Positions 24,956 to 38,200 of a stretch of 64,000 bases of DNA are shown one piece after another. The notes beneath the pieces are model-generated. The model saw only the letters and a program-made list of their open reading frames with translations. It was not told where the DNA came from and made no database searches. How positions within the stretch are numbered: the stretch's first letter is position 1; each line of letters opens with the position of its first letter. The stretch is from Phocaeicola sp. (GTDB lineage Bacteria > Bacteroidota > Bacteroidia > Bacteroidales > Bacteroidaceae), in NCBI GenBank assembly GCA_022764505.1, contig JALEQJ010000053.1, positions 23,353 to 87,352 on the forward strand, given 5' to 3'. A program made the position numbers and the translations under genes.

Positions 24956-26305
24956 TTATTTCAATCTTTCTTGAATAGCAGCAGATTCTTTTTCATAACC
25001 CGGTTTATTCAAGAGTGCGAACATATTCTTTTTGTACGCCTCTACTCCCGGTTGGTCAAATGGATTTACTCCCAATAAATAGCCACTTATACCACAAGCT
25101 TTTTCAAAGAAGTATATCAGCTGTCCTAAATAGAACTCGTTAAGCTGAGGTACAGAGATACGGATATTTGGAACTCCGCCATCTACGTGTGCTATCTGCG
25201 TACCCAATTCTGCCATCTTATTCACCTCATCTACACGTTTGCCTGCCAAGAAGTTCAGACCATCTAAATTTTCTTCGTCCGATGGTACACGTAATTCTCG
25301 GTTCGTTTCTTCTATGGAAAGTACGGTTTCAAATATGGTTCTCTCTCCTTCTTGAATCCATTGTCCCATAGAGTGCAAGTCTGTAGAGAAGTTCACAGAG
25401 CTGGGGAATATACCCTTGTTTTCTTTTCCTTCGGATTCTCCGTAGAGTTGTTTCCACCATTCCATAAAGTAAGCCAACTTAGGGTGATAATTCACCAAAA
25501 TTTCTATGTTCTTCTTTTCTGCATAGAGTGCATTTCTTACAGCAGCATAAGTAAGAGCCGGATTTTCTGCAAAGCTCTGAGAAGCGCAGATACATTCCAT
25601 TTCCTTAGCCCCTTGTATGATATTATCTATATCAAATCCGGCTATGGCAATAGGAAGCAAACCTACAGGTGTCAATACAGAATAACGTCCTCCTACATTA
25701 TCCGGTATAATATAAGAAGTATAGCCTTCTTTATCCGCAGTAGTACGGGCAGCACCTTTGGAAGCATCGGTAATAGCCACAATCACTTTCTTTGCCATTT
25801 CTTTGCCACGTTGCTCTTCGCATTGTTTTTTCAACAAACGAAATGCCATAGCAGTTTCTGTAGTAGTCCCCGACTTTGAGATATTGATAACTCCAAACTT
25901 TTTGCTTTTCAGGAAAGATTGAAGTTCAAACAAGTAATCTTCACTGATATTGTGTCCTGCATAAACGATAGAGGGAACGCCTGCTTGTCTTTCTTTCAGA
26001 GCTACAAAACTATCGGACAGTGCTTCTATCACGGCACGTGCGCCCAAGTAGCTACCCCCTATACCTGCTACTACTACTACTTCGCAGTTTTCTTGTAATA
26101 CTTTAGCAGTCTGTTTGATGCTTTGAAGAAGTTCTGCAGAAACAGAAGAAGGCAGATGTAACCAACCTAAAAAATCGTTTCCCTTTCCTGTTCCATTTTC
26201 CAACTGTTTCATACACTCCATAGCCGGAGTTGCGTATCCGTCTATGGTAGACTGCGGTACAAAACCTAATACCTTTGAATAGTCTATTTTGATACTTTTC
26301 TTCAT
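24956..26305 (-). CDS. pgi: glucose-6-phosphate isomerase
   Basis: Interconverts glucose-6-phosphate and fructose-6-phosphate. The 449 residues fit the shorter bacterial PGI. Visible motifs are [38 protein letters not shown] (phosphate-binding serines), the catalytic glutamate region [17 protein letters not shown] and a histidine near the C-terminal [10 protein letters not shown] block. It begins 12 bases after gpsA. Confidence 0.95.
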   Translation of the reverse strand: MKKSIKIDYSKVLGFVPQSTIDGYATPAMECMKQLENGTGKGNDFLGWLHLPSSVSAELLQSIKQTAKVLQENCEVVVVAGIGGSYLGARAVIEALSDSFVALKERQAGVPSIVYAGHNISEDYLFELQSFLKSKKFGVINISKSGTTTETAMAFRLLKKQCEEQRGKEMAKKVIVAITDASKGAARTTADKEGYTSYIIPDNVGGRYSVLTPVGLLPIAIAGFDIDNIIQGAKEMECICASQSFAENPALTYAAVRNALYAEKKNIEILVNYHPKLAYFMEWWKQLYGESEGKENKGIFPSSVNFSTDLHSMGQWIQEGERTIFETVLSIEETNRELRVPSDEENLDGLNFLAGKRVDEVNKMAELGTQIAHVDGGVPNIRISVPQLNEFYLGQLIYFFEKACGISGYLLGVNPFDQPGVEAYKKNMFALLNKPGYEKESAAIQERLK

Positions 26306-26317
26306 ACTTTGTATTGT

Positions 26318-27313
26318 TTATCTAAATGAGTCTGTCAATAATTTTATCTCTATAGCAGGCGCTATACGTTCGTACAATATATTGTATACAGCATCTACTA
26401 TAGGCATATTCACGTGTAGTTTCTTGTTTATCTCATGAATACATTTGGTACCATAGTACCCTTCTGCTATCATTTCCATCTCTATTTGGGCACTTTTTAC
26501 AGAGTAACCCTTTCCCACCATTGTACCGAAGACACGATTTCTACTGAAATTGGAATAAGCTGTTACGAGCAAGTCGCCCAAATAAACAGAATCACTGGTA
26601 CAGCGTTCTAAGGGGTGTGCAGTTTGCAGAAAGCGATTCATTTCTTGCAAGGCATTGGATACCAGTACAGCTTGGAAATTATCTCCATACTTCAATCCAC
26701 TGCAAATTCCGGCAGCTATCGCATAGACATTCTTCAATACAGAAGCATATTCTATACCAGCCACATCGGGGTTCACAGATGTTTTGATATAATGCCCTGT
26801 CATTGTCTTAGCCAAGTCTTTCGCTTTGGACAAGTCTTTACAACCAATGGTAAGATAAGATAAACGTTCCAAAGCCACCTCCTCTGCATGACAAGGTCCT
26901 GCTAAGACGGCTATATTTTCTTCCGGTACTTTATAATAACGATGGAGGTAATCCGAAATAATTACATTTTCGTCCGGCACAATTCCTTTTATAGCTGTAA
27001 CTACAAATTTATCAGAAAGTTTCACTTTAAGTTTCTTCAAGTGCGACTTTAGATAAGGAGAAGGCATCACGAGAAAGATAGTATCCGATTCTCGTATTAC
27101 TTTATTGATGTCCGAAGAGAAGTTGATACGATTGATGTCAAACCTCACGCTCGTCAAATAAGCCGGATTATGCCCCAATCGCATAAATTCCTCTATTCTA
27201 TCATCTCTGCGCATATACCAGTTGATAGATGGGGTTTGTTCCAATATCATCTTGGCGATAGCTGTAGCCCAGCTTCCGCCACCGAGTATTGCAATTTTTC
27301 CCGGAAATGCCAT
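26318..27313 (-). CDS. gpsA: NAD(P)-dependent glycerol-3-phosphate dehydrogenase
   Basis: Makes sn-glycerol-3-phosphate from dihydroxyacetone phosphate for phospholipid synthesis. The 331-residue protein starts with the dinucleotide loop [48 protein letters not shown] and the catalytic lysine region [15 protein letters not shown] follow. It sits between lysS (11 bases) and pgi (12 bases) in one transcription unit. Confidence 0.94.
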   Translation of the reverse strand: MAFPGKIAILGGGSWATAIAKMILEQTPSINWYMRRDDRIEEFMRLGHNPAYLTSVRFDINRINFSSDINKVIRESDTIFLVMPSPYLKSHLKKLKVKLSDKFVVTAIKGIVPDENVIISDYLHRYYKVPEENIAVLAGPCHAEEVALERLSYLTIGCKDLSKAKDLAKTMTGHYIKTSVNPDVAGIEYASVLKNVYAIAAGICSGLKYGDNFQAVLVSNALQEMNRFLQTAHPLERCTSDSVYLGDLLVTAYSNFSRNRVFGTMVGKGYSVKSAQIEMEMIAEGYYGTKCIHEINKKLHVNMPIVDAVYNILYERIAPAIEIKLLTDSFR

Positions 27314-27324
27314 AATATCGTCTT

Positions 27325-29049
27325 TTAGAGATTACCGATCCACGTATTTACTTCGTCTACTGTAGGGTTGGTGAGTTCCAATTTATATTTTTTATTTACT
27401 CCACAGATGTCTTGATGTAATTTCTGCGGATTAACATTCTTCATATCCTCTACCAAATTATAACCTGCTTTTTGCAGTACGGGAACCCATACTTCCGGCA
27501 CACCTATCGCTGTAAATTTAGAAACGCTGTCTTTAGGAGTTACTTTTTCCGGGCGCATTTGTGGGAAGAAGAGCACCTCTTGAATAGCCATTTGACCGGT
27601 CAGAAGCATCACCAATCTATCCATACCGATACCCAAACCCGATGTAGGAGGCATACCATATTCCAAAGAGCGAACAAAGTCTTTGTCTATCAACATCGCT
27701 TCATCGTCTCCCTTCTCGCTCAGCCTCATTTGTTCCTCAAAACGTTCCAACTGGTCTATAGGGTCATTCAATTCTGAGTAAGCATTGCAAAGCTCCTTCC
27801 CATTGACCATAAGTTCAAAACGTTCTGTTAATTCCGGATTATCACGATGCTTCTTGGTAAGAGGAGACATTTCTATAGGATAATCTGTTATAAAGGTAGG
27901 CTGTATATAGTTTCCTTCGCAGAATTCTCCGAAGATTTCATCTATCAACTTACCTTTTCCCATAGTCTCGTCTACTTCCAATTTCAGTTTCAGGCATACT
28001 TCACGTACTTGTTCTTCGTTCATACCTGTGAGATCATAGCCTGTAAACTCTTTGATAGAATCCAGCATAGTAACACGCTTATACGGAGCTTTCAGATTGA
28101 TGATATGATCTCCTACTTTCACTTCTGTAGTACCGTTTACGTCCAAACAGATTTTCTCTATCATCTGTTCAGTCATCTCCATCATCCAGTTATAATCCTT
28201 GTAAGCCACATAAAGCTCCATACAGCTAAATTCCGGATTGTGCGTACGATCCATTCCTTCATTTCGGAAGTTCTTACCTATTTCGTAAACACCATCAAAT
28301 CCACCTACAATAAGACGTTTCAGGTAAAGTTCTGTAGCTATACGCATATACAAAGGCATATCCAGTGCATTGTGATGGGTGATAAATGGGCGAGCTGCAG
28401 CTCCTCCTGCTATAGACTGCAAGATAGGAGTTTCTACTTCCATATATCCGCGCGCATTGAAAAACTCTCTCATAGAGTTAAACACCTTAGTACGCTTGAT
28501 AAATATATCTTTTACATCTTCATTTACTACCAAGTCTACATAACGCTGGCGATAACGCAGTTCCGGATCATCAAACTTATCATAAGCTACGCCATCTTTA
28601 TACTTGACAGAAGGCAGAGGTTTCAGAGATTTAGACAAGAGAGTAAGTTTCTCTGCGTGTACAGAAATTTCTCCCATTTGGGTGCGGAAGACAAAACCTT
28701 CTATACCTATAAAATCTCCCAAGTCCAATAACTTCTTAAAAACTACATTGTACAAATTTTTATTTTCCTCCGGACAAATATCATCACGAGTGATATAGAC
28801 TTGTATTCTGCCTTTCATATCTTGAAGTTCTACGAAAGAGGCTTTTCCCATCACACGGCGAGACATCATACGCCCTGCTATCACCACCTTGCGTACAGAA
28901 GTATCGTCTTTGAATTCTTCTTTTATGTCAGTAGAGTAAGCATTTACCTTATATTCTGCTGCTGGATATGGGTCTATACCCATAGTGCGCAATTCATTCA
29001 GACTCCCTCGTCTGATTATTTCTTGTTCACTTAGTTCTAATAAATTCAT
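27325..29049 (-). CDS. lysS: lysyl-tRNA synthetase, class II
   Basis: Charges tRNA-Lys. The 574 residues comprise the N-terminal OB-fold anticodon-binding domain (about 55-165, [20 protein letters not shown]), then the class II core: motif 2 [16 protein letters not shown] and motif 3 [13 protein letters not shown]. About 70 residues beyond the usual C-terminus ([34 protein letters not shown]) form the extra helical tail seen in Bacteroidetes LysS. ATG 29049 is chosen; the in-frame extension to 29088 overlaps the promoter. Confidence 0.95.
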   Translation of the reverse strand: MNLLELSEQEIIRRGSLNELRTMGIDPYPAAEYKVNAYSTDIKEEFKDDTSVRKVVIAGRMMSRRVMGKASFVELQDMKGRIQVYITRDDICPEENKNLYNVVFKKLLDLGDFIGIEGFVFRTQMGEISVHAEKLTLLSKSLKPLPSVKYKDGVAYDKFDDPELRYRQRYVDLVVNEDVKDIFIKRTKVFNSMREFFNARGYMEVETPILQSIAGGAAARPFITHHNALDMPLYMRIATELYLKRLIVGGFDGVYEIGKNFRNEGMDRTHNPEFSCMELYVAYKDYNWMMEMTEQMIEKICLDVNGTTEVKVGDHIINLKAPYKRVTMLDSIKEFTGYDLTGMNEEQVREVCLKLKLEVDETMGKGKLIDEIFGEFCEGNYIQPTFITDYPIEMSPLTKKHRDNPELTERFELMVNGKELCNAYSELNDPIDQLERFEEQMRLSEKGDDEAMLIDKDFVRSLEYGMPPTSGLGIGMDRLVMLLTGQMAIQEVLFFPQMRPEKVTPKDSVSKFTAIGVPEVWVPVLQKAGYNLVEDMKNVNPQKLHQDICGVNKKYKLELTNPTVDEVNTWIGNL

Positions 29050-29074
29050 TGTAAATATATTTCGTCTTATCTTG

Positions 29075-29082
29075 CAAAGATA
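29075..29082 (-). promoter_or_regulatory. -7 promoter element of lysS
   Basis: TATCTTTG on the minus strand, 26 bases before the ATG at 29049; it serves lysS-gpsA-pgi. Confidence 0.65.
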
Positions 29083-29194
29083 CAACAAAAGCCTATGAGA
29101 CTATACACTTTCTTCTATTATCCTTCAAAAAAACATAAGATTACAGTGTATTTACCATACTTGAGAATAACATCTCTTCCTAAACGACAAACTA

Positions 29195-29593
29195 CTACGA
29201 CTTACGCTTCAGAAACAGAGGCAGAATCCACAGAGCAAACCCTGTAGCCAAAAACACACCTATGATATTGAATGCCAAATCCAGCCAGTCTCCACTCCTA
29301 TATGTTGTAAAATAGGTTTGTGCCAATTCCATACCTCCACTAAATAATATAGGACAACAGACTGCTCCTATCCACCCGTGCCACATAGGGAGAACTTCCC
29401 TTCTTCTATTCAACAAAAATTCAAACCACAGCGTGAAAGAAATTCCTCCATACATCAAAAAATGCACAAGCTTGTCTGCACCCTCAAATAAGGGTAGCGC
29501 AGTTGCTATTTGAGGTGGACGAAACAATGACAAATAAGTTACTACAAGGATAATAGAGATAGAAAATGGGTATCTTTTTATATAGGTAAGCAT
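29195..29593 (-). CDS. VanZ-family membrane protein
   Basis: A 132-residue protein with four hydrophobic segments. The first loop DKLVHFLMYGGISFTLWFEF matches the conserved D-K-x-x-H-x-x-x-(Y/F) signature of VanZ-like proteins, and SGGMELAQTYFTTYRSGDWLDLAFNIIG matches the second (E-x-x-Q, D-x-x-D-x-x-x-N). The biochemical role is unknown; VanZ itself gives low teicoplanin resistance. The start is set by the promoter element just upstream. Confidence 0.82.
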   Translation of the reverse strand: MLTYIKRYPFSISIILVVTYLSLFRPPQIATALPLFEGADKLVHFLMYGGISFTLWFEFLLNRRREVLPMWHGWIGAVCCPILFSGGMELAQTYFTTYRSGDWLDLAFNIIGVFLATGFALWILPLFLKRKS

Positions 29594-29608
29594 AATTTTG
29601 TTTTGGCG

Positions 29609-29616
29609 CAAAGATA
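29609..29616 (-). promoter_or_regulatory. -7 promoter element of the VanZ-like gene
   Basis: TATCTTTG on the minus strand, 15 bases before ATG 29593; a longer reading frame to 29620 would begin upstream of the transcript. Confidence 0.6.
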
Positions 29617-29719
29617 ACATCTCAAACAGGCTTTTTCGTCGTTCAAACTTTTGTTTATAGTCTTTTAACCAGACACAGCATTTTGTTTATTCCTTTAGCC
29701 TTATACATAGCTATCTTAT

Positions 29720-29812
29720 AATACTATAAACCTGCATCGAAGTTCACATAAACCGTGTTTGGGTTTATATCAACCTCTATGAAAGTTTATATAAACTTCG
29801 GCACGAAATAAA
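29720..29812. repeat. dispersed repeat element, copy B (tandem units)
   Basis: In the 345-base divergent gap before gyrB, three units on GTTTAYATAAAC begin at 29742, 29763 and 29785 (21-22-bp period), with a partial unit (CTATAAACCTGCATCGAA) before and the tail GGCACGAAATAAAGATT after. Only a short version of the flanking arm is kept on the right. The rest of the gap shows nothing else except the gyrB promoter. Confidence 0.6.
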
Positions 29813-29932
29813 GATTAAAAATACAGATAAGGCATTTTTCCACACACGCCATACCTATCTTTAATATACCGCACAAGTACCCATTTCGTATTTTTAGCAA
29901 TAGAAAATAATTTCATATAGGCTTTTTTTTCG

Positions 29933-29940
29933 TATCTTTG
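29933..29940 (+). promoter_or_regulatory. -7 promoter element of gyrB
   Basis: TATCTTTG, 25 bases before the gyrB ATG. Confidence 0.65.
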
Positions 29941-29962
29941 AAGCCATTATAAAGTATCATAA

Positions 29963-31930
<1,968 letters not shown>

Positions 31931-31947
31931 TAGTTTTTCTATATACC

Positions 31948-31988
31948 ACAGCGGGGATAGTCGTTACAGCAGACTGTCCCCGCTGTTT
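31948..31988 (+). terminator. intrinsic terminator after gyrB
   Basis: CAGCGGGGATAGTC (31949-31962) pairs with GACTGTCCCCGCTG (31972-31985), then TTTCT. Confidence 0.8.
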
Positions 31989-32070
31989 CTACATAAAACC
32001 AAGAAAAGTAAATAGGGAATATCCTATAATGAAATAGGACAATTTCATAGAGCTACGGTATTTTACCTCT

Positions 32071-32078
32071 TATATTTG
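32071..32078 (+). promoter_or_regulatory. -7 promoter element of the Tyr/Gly-rich protein gene
   Basis: TATATTTG matches TAnnTTTG, 48 bases before the ATG at 32127. Confidence 0.55.
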
Positions 32079-32126
32079 TACCATAAAATAAAAGAGTAAG
32101 ACAACACATCAATACAATATATAATT

Positions 32127-33305
32127 ATGAAAGCAAAGTACACAGTTTTATTATCGTTTCTAATGGCTGTGCTACCGACAATGGCAACAGCACAGACCAC
32201 AGATGACCTCTATTATATCCCTAAGAAGGCAAAAAAAGAGGCTATTCAACAAGTGAATACAGAAGCTAAAACTTCTGTACAAGGAAAAACAGTGGTAGTA
32301 CGCGATGCCAAAGGAAACTATCGCGATGTAGATGAGTACAATCGTCGTTACAACATACGTAACAAAAGGTACTCTTCTCAAAACGATACTATTTACGTAG
32401 ATGAATCGGACTACAACCAACGTGGAGAATGGGTCAATGGTTTTGACGGAACACAAGATGATTACGAGTATGCAATGCGCTTGATACGTTTCCGCAATCC
32501 TCGTTATGCCGTTTCCATCAGTAGTCCGCTCTATTGGGATATCATACACGGTGCGTTTGCATCGTGGGATTGGAATATCTACGATGATGGTCTTTATGCT
32601 TACGTATTCCCTACATTCAGTAATAGATTTTGGTGGAATTGGCGTTATTCTTGGGGAGGCTACTATGGTAGCTACTGGAACTCACCTTGGTACTATGGTG
32701 GTTGGGGCTATTGCCATTACGGATATTGGCCTCGTCCATATGGTTGGGGTGGATATTATGGCTCACCCTACTATTATGGTGGCTGGAGCAGAGATCATTA
32801 TGTACGCAGATACTATAATTACAATGATAGACGAGACTACGGATACAGCAGAGGAAATAGAGACTTCAACCAAAGAAATACCAATAGCTACAACAGAAGT
32901 AATAATAGCTATGGTTATACAAGAGGAACAGACTACAATAACAACCGACAGAATATTCTTACCCGCCCTGATGGAGCTAATATAGGCGAAAGACGTGGAG
33001 GACGTGTTATTACCACAGACAATAGCAGAAACATAAATAATACAGGTCGTTACGTTCGTTCTACACAGTCGGGCAATACATATAGTCGCCCAAGTAGCAC
33101 ACGCAGTGGCTCCTATAGTGGAAATGGAGCTTTCGAGCGTATGCAAAACAATACACAGCGTAACAGTAGCTATTCTAATAGTTCTTACAATACTCGTGGA
33201 AGCAGTTATTCTTCTGGAAGCAGTTCTTCTTTCAACAATAGTAACAGAGGATCTTCTATGAGTACAGGTTCTTCCTCACGCAGTGGAGGCTCACGCAGAA
33301 GATAA
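32127..33305 (+). CDS. secreted low-complexity protein, Tyr/Trp/Gly-rich then Asn/Ser/Arg-rich
   Basis: A 392-residue protein with a signal peptide (about 1-22, ending ATAQ). Residues ~25-160 are ordinary (YYIPKKAKKEA..., WVNGFDGTQDDYEYAMRLIRF). From about 165 to 235 aromatic-glycine clusters follow (WGGYYGSYWNSPWYYGGWGY), then an Asn/Tyr/Arg tract, and the last ~90 residues are Ser/Gly/Arg/Asn-rich, ending SRSGGSRRR. No catalytic domain is recognised. The make-up suggests an extended, perhaps aggregating or matrix-binding, envelope protein. A hairpin (33346-33371) separates it from the downstream porin gene. Confidence 0.75.
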   Translation: MKAKYTVLLSFLMAVLPTMATAQTTDDLYYIPKKAKKEAIQQVNTEAKTSVQGKTVVVRDAKGNYRDVDEYNRRYNIRNKRYSSQNDTIYVDESDYNQRGEWVNGFDGTQDDYEYAMRLIRFRNPRYAVSISSPLYWDIIHGAFASWDWNIYDDGLYAYVFPTFSNRFWWNWRYSWGGYYGSYWNSPWYYGGWGYCHYGYWPRPYGWGGYYGSPYYYGGWSRDHYVRRYYNYNDRRDYGYSRGNRDFNQRNTNSYNRSNNSYGYTRGTDYNNNRQNILTRPDGANIGERRGGRVITTDNSRNINNTGRYVRSTQSGNTYSRPSSTRSGSYSGNGAFERMQNNTQRNSSYSNSSYNTRGSSYSSGSSSSFNNSNRGSSMSTGSSSRSGGSRRR

Positions 33306-33345
33306 CACACACTACAGCAACTGACTATAATATGGTATGAATCAA

Positions 33346-33371
33346 GTGGGAGAGCATAAAAACTCTCCCAC
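33346..33371 (+). terminator. intercistronic hairpin
   Basis: GTGGGAGAG (33346-33354) pairs perfectly with CTCTCCCAC (33363-33371). There is no T-tract, so it may be a processing or partial-termination site between the two genes. Confidence 0.5.
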
Positions 33372-33405
33372 AATTCCAAACTAACATTCACTAAACTCAG
33401 GAACA

Positions 33406-35016
33406 ATGAAGAAACAAATTTTATTCTCAATAGCACTCCTCACTACAGGAGTTACTTATGCACAAACTTCTTACGATGCTGCGAAGTACACCCATCAAGA
33501 ACTCAATGGAACTGCACGCTACGTGGGTATGGGAGGAGCTATGGGTGCATTAGGAGCAGACCTCAGTACCATGGGCAGCAACCCGGCAGGTATTGGATTA
33601 TTCCGTAGCAGCACAGCTTCTTTGACTTTCGGTCTGAACAGTACTCAGAACAAAGCAGACTTTATGGGTACACAAATCACACAGAACAAAACCAGAATGT
33701 CTTTTGACCAAGTGGGATTTGTCTCCTCTACACACGTAGGAAATAGAAGCAATGTACGCTTTTTCAACTTTGGCTTTAACTACCAAAAACGCAATAACCT
33801 CAACAATGTATTCCACTCTGCCGGCGTTTATCCCAATGGCTACTCACAAACAGTACAAATGGGGAATATGATGGCAGATATAGGCATTACGGAAGATGAA
33901 TTCAATAAAATTTACGACTACGAGAAAGGTGTCAGCCCTGCAGGCAACAATCCTTATCTAATAGATCGCTACCCTTATTTGGGTGTAATGGGAATCCGTA
34001 CCGGATTGGTGTCTTTACCCAAAACAGGCACAGCTCTCAAAGCTTTCCAAGCAGATAAGTTTGCTTATGAATCTACAGAAACAGGTGGCATACAGCAGTT
34101 TGATGTGAATATCTCTACCAATCTTAATGACCGCGTGTATTTAGGTGCTACAATAGGTGCTTACTACATAGACTACAAACGCTCTACTTTCTACAAAGAA
34201 GCTATCTACGATGGAAAACAACTCTCCAATGGTGGATTTGAGATAGAAGGCGCATACCGAATACTGAATGATCTCAAGACAGAAGGTACAGGATTGGATA
34301 TTAAATTAGGAGCTATATTCCGTCCAATAGAAGATTCACCATTCCGATTAGGTGTAGCCATACATACTCCTACATGGTACCAACTACAGGATACCTACTC
34401 TACTTTTATGGAAAGTGATATAGAATATAAAGATACACCCAAAACAGAAAGGAGACAAATAGGAGAAGCTACCTACGACTACACAAATGGCGACAATCTT
34501 CGTGAATATCGTCTGACAACTCCTTGGAAATTCAATGTAAGTGCCGGTACTATAGTAGGAGGTATTATGGCTATAGGAGCAGAATATGAACTGGCAGATT
34601 ACTCTACAGCAAGCCTCAAGTACAATGATGGAGTCCCAATGACACATCAAAATGATGTAATCAAAAGTACACTCAATGCTGTACATACCTTCAAAGTAGG
34701 ATTAGAAACACGCTTAACACCAGAGTTTGCTATCCGTGCAGGTTATAACTACACTTCTGCCCTCTTCAAGAAAGGTGCATACAAAGTATTGGACACAAAT
34801 GATATGCGCACAGACACAGAATTTAGTAACACTTTCGCAAGAAATACATTCACACTCGGTGCCGGCTATAGTGGAAAGCGTTTCTATGCAGACCTTGCAT
34901 ACAAATATGACACTACAAAGAGCGACTTCTACACCTTCAGCAGTGATGCACTCGCAGCTACAAAGGTAACCACAGACCGTCATCAAGTACTCTGTACTTT
35001 AGGACTACGTTTCTAA
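33406..35016 (+). CDS. OmpP1/FadL/TodX-family outer-membrane porin
   Basis: A 536-residue outer-membrane beta-barrel. The signal peptide (1-19, ending TYAQ) is followed by the family N-terminus ARYVGMGGAMGALGADLSTMGSNPAGIGLFR, the stretch that forms the plug and NPA box of FadL-type transporters of hydrophobic compounds. The many alternating strands end in a C-terminal phenylalanine (CTLGLRF), the assembly signal for the BAM machine. The substrate is unknown; Bacteroidales homologues are sometimes labelled hemin receptor without strong support. Confidence 0.85.
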   Translation: MKKQILFSIALLTTGVTYAQTSYDAAKYTHQELNGTARYVGMGGAMGALGADLSTMGSNPAGIGLFRSSTASLTFGLNSTQNKADFMGTQITQNKTRMSFDQVGFVSSTHVGNRSNVRFFNFGFNYQKRNNLNNVFHSAGVYPNGYSQTVQMGNMMADIGITEDEFNKIYDYEKGVSPAGNNPYLIDRYPYLGVMGIRTGLVSLPKTGTALKAFQADKFAYESTETGGIQQFDVNISTNLNDRVYLGATIGAYYIDYKRSTFYKEAIYDGKQLSNGGFEIEGAYRILNDLKTEGTGLDIKLGAIFRPIEDSPFRLGVAIHTPTWYQLQDTYSTFMESDIEYKDTPKTERRQIGEATYDYTNGDNLREYRLTTPWKFNVSAGTIVGGIMAIGAEYELADYSTASLKYNDGVPMTHQNDVIKSTLNAVHTFKVGLETRLTPEFAIRAGYNYTSALFKKGAYKVLDTNDMRTDTEFSNTFARNTFTLGAGYSGKRFYADLAYKYDTTKSDFYTFSSDALAATKVTTDRHQVLCTLGLRF

Positions 35017-35056
35017 CACAGGCTACAACACAAAAACTAACTTCATATATTCAAGA

Positions 35057-35094
35057 AAAGGCTGTGGCAAATATTTATTTGCCACAGCCTTTTT
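35057..35094 (+). terminator. intrinsic terminator after the porin gene
   Basis: AAAAGGCTGTGGCAAAT pairs with ATTTGCCACAGCCTTTTT across a short AT loop; the stem is perfect and ends in five T. Confidence 0.9.
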
Positions 35095-35197
35095 GCTAAA
35101 CTTCATACTATATCAATGAATATATAGGACTTACGTTAATTAAACCGAAGCAATAAAAATAATTTCTCATAAAAGATTACAGATATAGCTATTCGGC

Positions 35198-35205
35198 TAA
35201 CTTTG
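35198..35205 (+). promoter_or_regulatory. -7 promoter element of the alpha-2-macroglobulin gene
   Basis: TAACTTTG matches TAnnTTTG; the ATG at 35223 is only 17 bases away, so the leader must be very short. Confidence 0.55.
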
Positions 35206-35222
35206 TAGAAAATGCTATCCAA

Positions 35223-38200
35223 ATGAAAACAAAGAAATACCTCTTGGCATGGGTTTGCCTACTATTTTATGCTATCACCATGAACGCACAATCTTATAAC
35301 ACACTTTGGCAAGAAGCAGATAACTTGTCAAAAAAAGACCACCCTCGCAGCCTTATCAAGGTGTACAAACAAATAGAAGACAAGGCTATCAAGGAAAAAC
35401 AAATGCCTCAATTGCTCAAAGCCTATTTGAGCCGTCTGCAAGTACAAAAAGCGATTTCGCCGGATTCTACAGAAAATCCTCTCCCTTTATTGGAAAAATG
35501 GAAAAAAGAAAGCAAGTCAGCCTTAGATAAGGCTGTGCTAAACTTCATACAAGGAGCGTATATAGGTCAATTAGGAATAGGTAGGACTCCTTTTGAGAAA
35601 ATACGTCCTTATTTCAAGCAAGCATTAGAAGACAAAGACCTACTCAGAAAGACCTCTGCCACAACTTATACACCACTAAGTTGTAGCCAAAAGCTAAGTC
35701 AAGTCTTCTTGGAGGACAATTTCTTGGATTTATTGGTCAAACAAATCATCTACCACACACTCCACTTTGGGAATCAAAAGCGAATAGAAAGATTGAAAGA
35801 GTGTACCGGCTATTACGATATGCTCATTCAATACTATGATGCACAAAATGACAAAGAGAAAGCAGACTTCACACGCTATATCAAGCAAGATTTCCTATAC
35901 AATGAAGATGAGTTCTTACTGGAAAAGAACCCACAAAATACTATAGCATATATACAGTGGCTTACTGATATGTATACACAGTACAAAGGAAAATCTATGG
36001 GTTTTATTTTGGCAGACAAGTTAATAGATCGCTACATTAATCAAGGAGTATACACGTCTGCTATGCAATATATAGAGGAAAACCTACAGTTCTCCCCTTC
36101 CGAAGAGTACAAAAAACGTTTCTTATACCAAAAATCTATCATCACTACACCATACATACAGGCTGTAGTAGAGTATGGATACCCCCAAACAAAGGGAAAG
36201 ATAACCCTTTGGCATAAAAACATACAACAAGTATCATTACATTGGTACAAGCTACCCTACGATGCTGTAACCATAGAAAAACTACGCAGACAAGGCACTC
36301 AAGAAATAGAAAAGATAGTAAAACAACTACAGCCCATTGTCTACACTTTCCACCTCACACCGCCTACAGACTACAAAACCAAGGTAAGTAAAGAGGATTT
36401 CGTCTATCCGGAAGCAGGACATTATTGGGTGAAAACAGTGGTAGATGGTGTAGAAATAGAATCTGAAAACCAACTACTCTCTTTATCACCCTACACTTTC
36501 ATTGAACAGGCTATAGATCCTAAAATGAAAATAATGGAATACACGCTGATTGATCAAGGTAGCGGTATACCTATTACCCACGCTCCATGGGTTCTTTATG
36601 ATGCCGACTCCATAAAAGAGATAGCAAGTAGTGTTCCTACCAAACAAGGCACACTTGCCTATATATGGAACAAGAAAGAAGATACTCTATTGGCGCAAAT
36701 CAAAGATGGCACAAATAGCACTAACCTCCAGACCATCTCCGCACCTTACAACTATTATAGCGATGATGACAAGGAGGACAAAGAGGAAATCATAGAGATT
36801 TACACAGACAGAGGTGTATATCGTCCCGGACAAACCGTACACGTTACAGGTATTGCCTTTTATGCCATAGACGATATAAGAAAAGTAAATACAGACAGAA
36901 CTTTCACTTTATCATTCAGAGATACCAATCACAAAGAATTAGAGAAAAAAAACATTACCACAGATGAGTTTGGTGCTTTTTCTACCACTTTCTCTATCCC
37001 CAAAGATGTACTCAATGGCACATTCACCATCAGGTGTGATGATGGAAGAGCCTCTATACAAGTAGAAGAATACAAATTACCTACTTTTGAGGTTGCATTG
37101 ACTCCTTACGAGGGCAGTTACACATGGGGTGATAGTATAAAGATAACAGGCAAAGCAATGCTATTGAGTGGTGCACCTGTAAGAGAAGGACGTGTAAGTT
37201 ATAAAATCCACCAAGAACATATTCCTATGTGGAGTTATTATGACAGAGAAGGATTCTGCCAAACACTCCTGAAAGAAGGTACTACCAAGACCAATGCAGA
37301 TGGTACTTTCCAAGTACCTATAATCTTCCCTACCAAAGAAAAAGACAGAGGCAGAAGAACACGAGGTACTCGCTATGCCTTAGAAGTAACAGTAACAGAT
37401 ATTGCAGGAGAAAGTCATCAAATATCGGAAGTGTATTACATCGGCAAGTATGCGTACTCTCCACAAATAAGAAGACTACCCGCTACCATCAATAAAGAGA
37501 ATATTCCTACTTCCATCACCTTAGGAAATTATAATTTAAGTGATGTCTTAGTGAAGAATACCACCATAGTTTGGGAAATAAGAAAGACTGTTAAAAAAAC
37601 ACCTGAAAAAACTCCTTTTCCCTACTTCGAAGAAGACCTTTCTGAAACAGGAAGCGAAGAAAATTCTATCAAGGGAGATTTGATACTTCAAGGAGAAATC
37701 TCTTCCGGAGATAGCATAGATGCACTTACCTTGAAAGGTCTTCCCTCCGGGGAGTACACACTATGGGCATATACCAAAGATGAGCAAGAGAATTATGTGG
37801 AAGCAAGGTTTGTACTCTTCTCTCCCAAAGACAAAAAAAGTCCTGTAGAGGAACCATTGTGGGTATATTCACAACAAAGCACTTTCAGTGAAACACAACC
37901 CATAGAGTACCAATTAGGTGTGCAAGAAAAAGATGCTTATATCTTCTGTTATGTCTACAGTGCAGGGAAACGAGTAGAAAGTACCGTTATCAGGATCAGC
38001 CAAGAGATGAAATCATTCCGTCTTCCTTATAAAAAGGAATATGGAAAGGCAGTACACATCATTTGGGGATTTATGAAACAAGGCCAATGGTACCAAAAAG
38101 AGAACGTCTACACTTACGTCGTTCCCGAAAAGCAACTGAAACTCAAATGGGAAACGTTCCGTGATAAACTACGTCCCGGCGACAGAGAAGAATGGATACT

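Noticed and set aside
27847-28731. A 294-codon open frame antisense to lysS
   Set aside because: It lies entirely inside the strongly conserved lysS gene, has no promoter element and encodes a composition typical of reverse-strand shadows (many Tyr, Phe, Ile, His).
32506-32985. 159-codon frame overlapping the Tyr/Gly-rich gene
   Set aside because: A shadow created by the repetitive codons of the real gene in another frame; no start signals.
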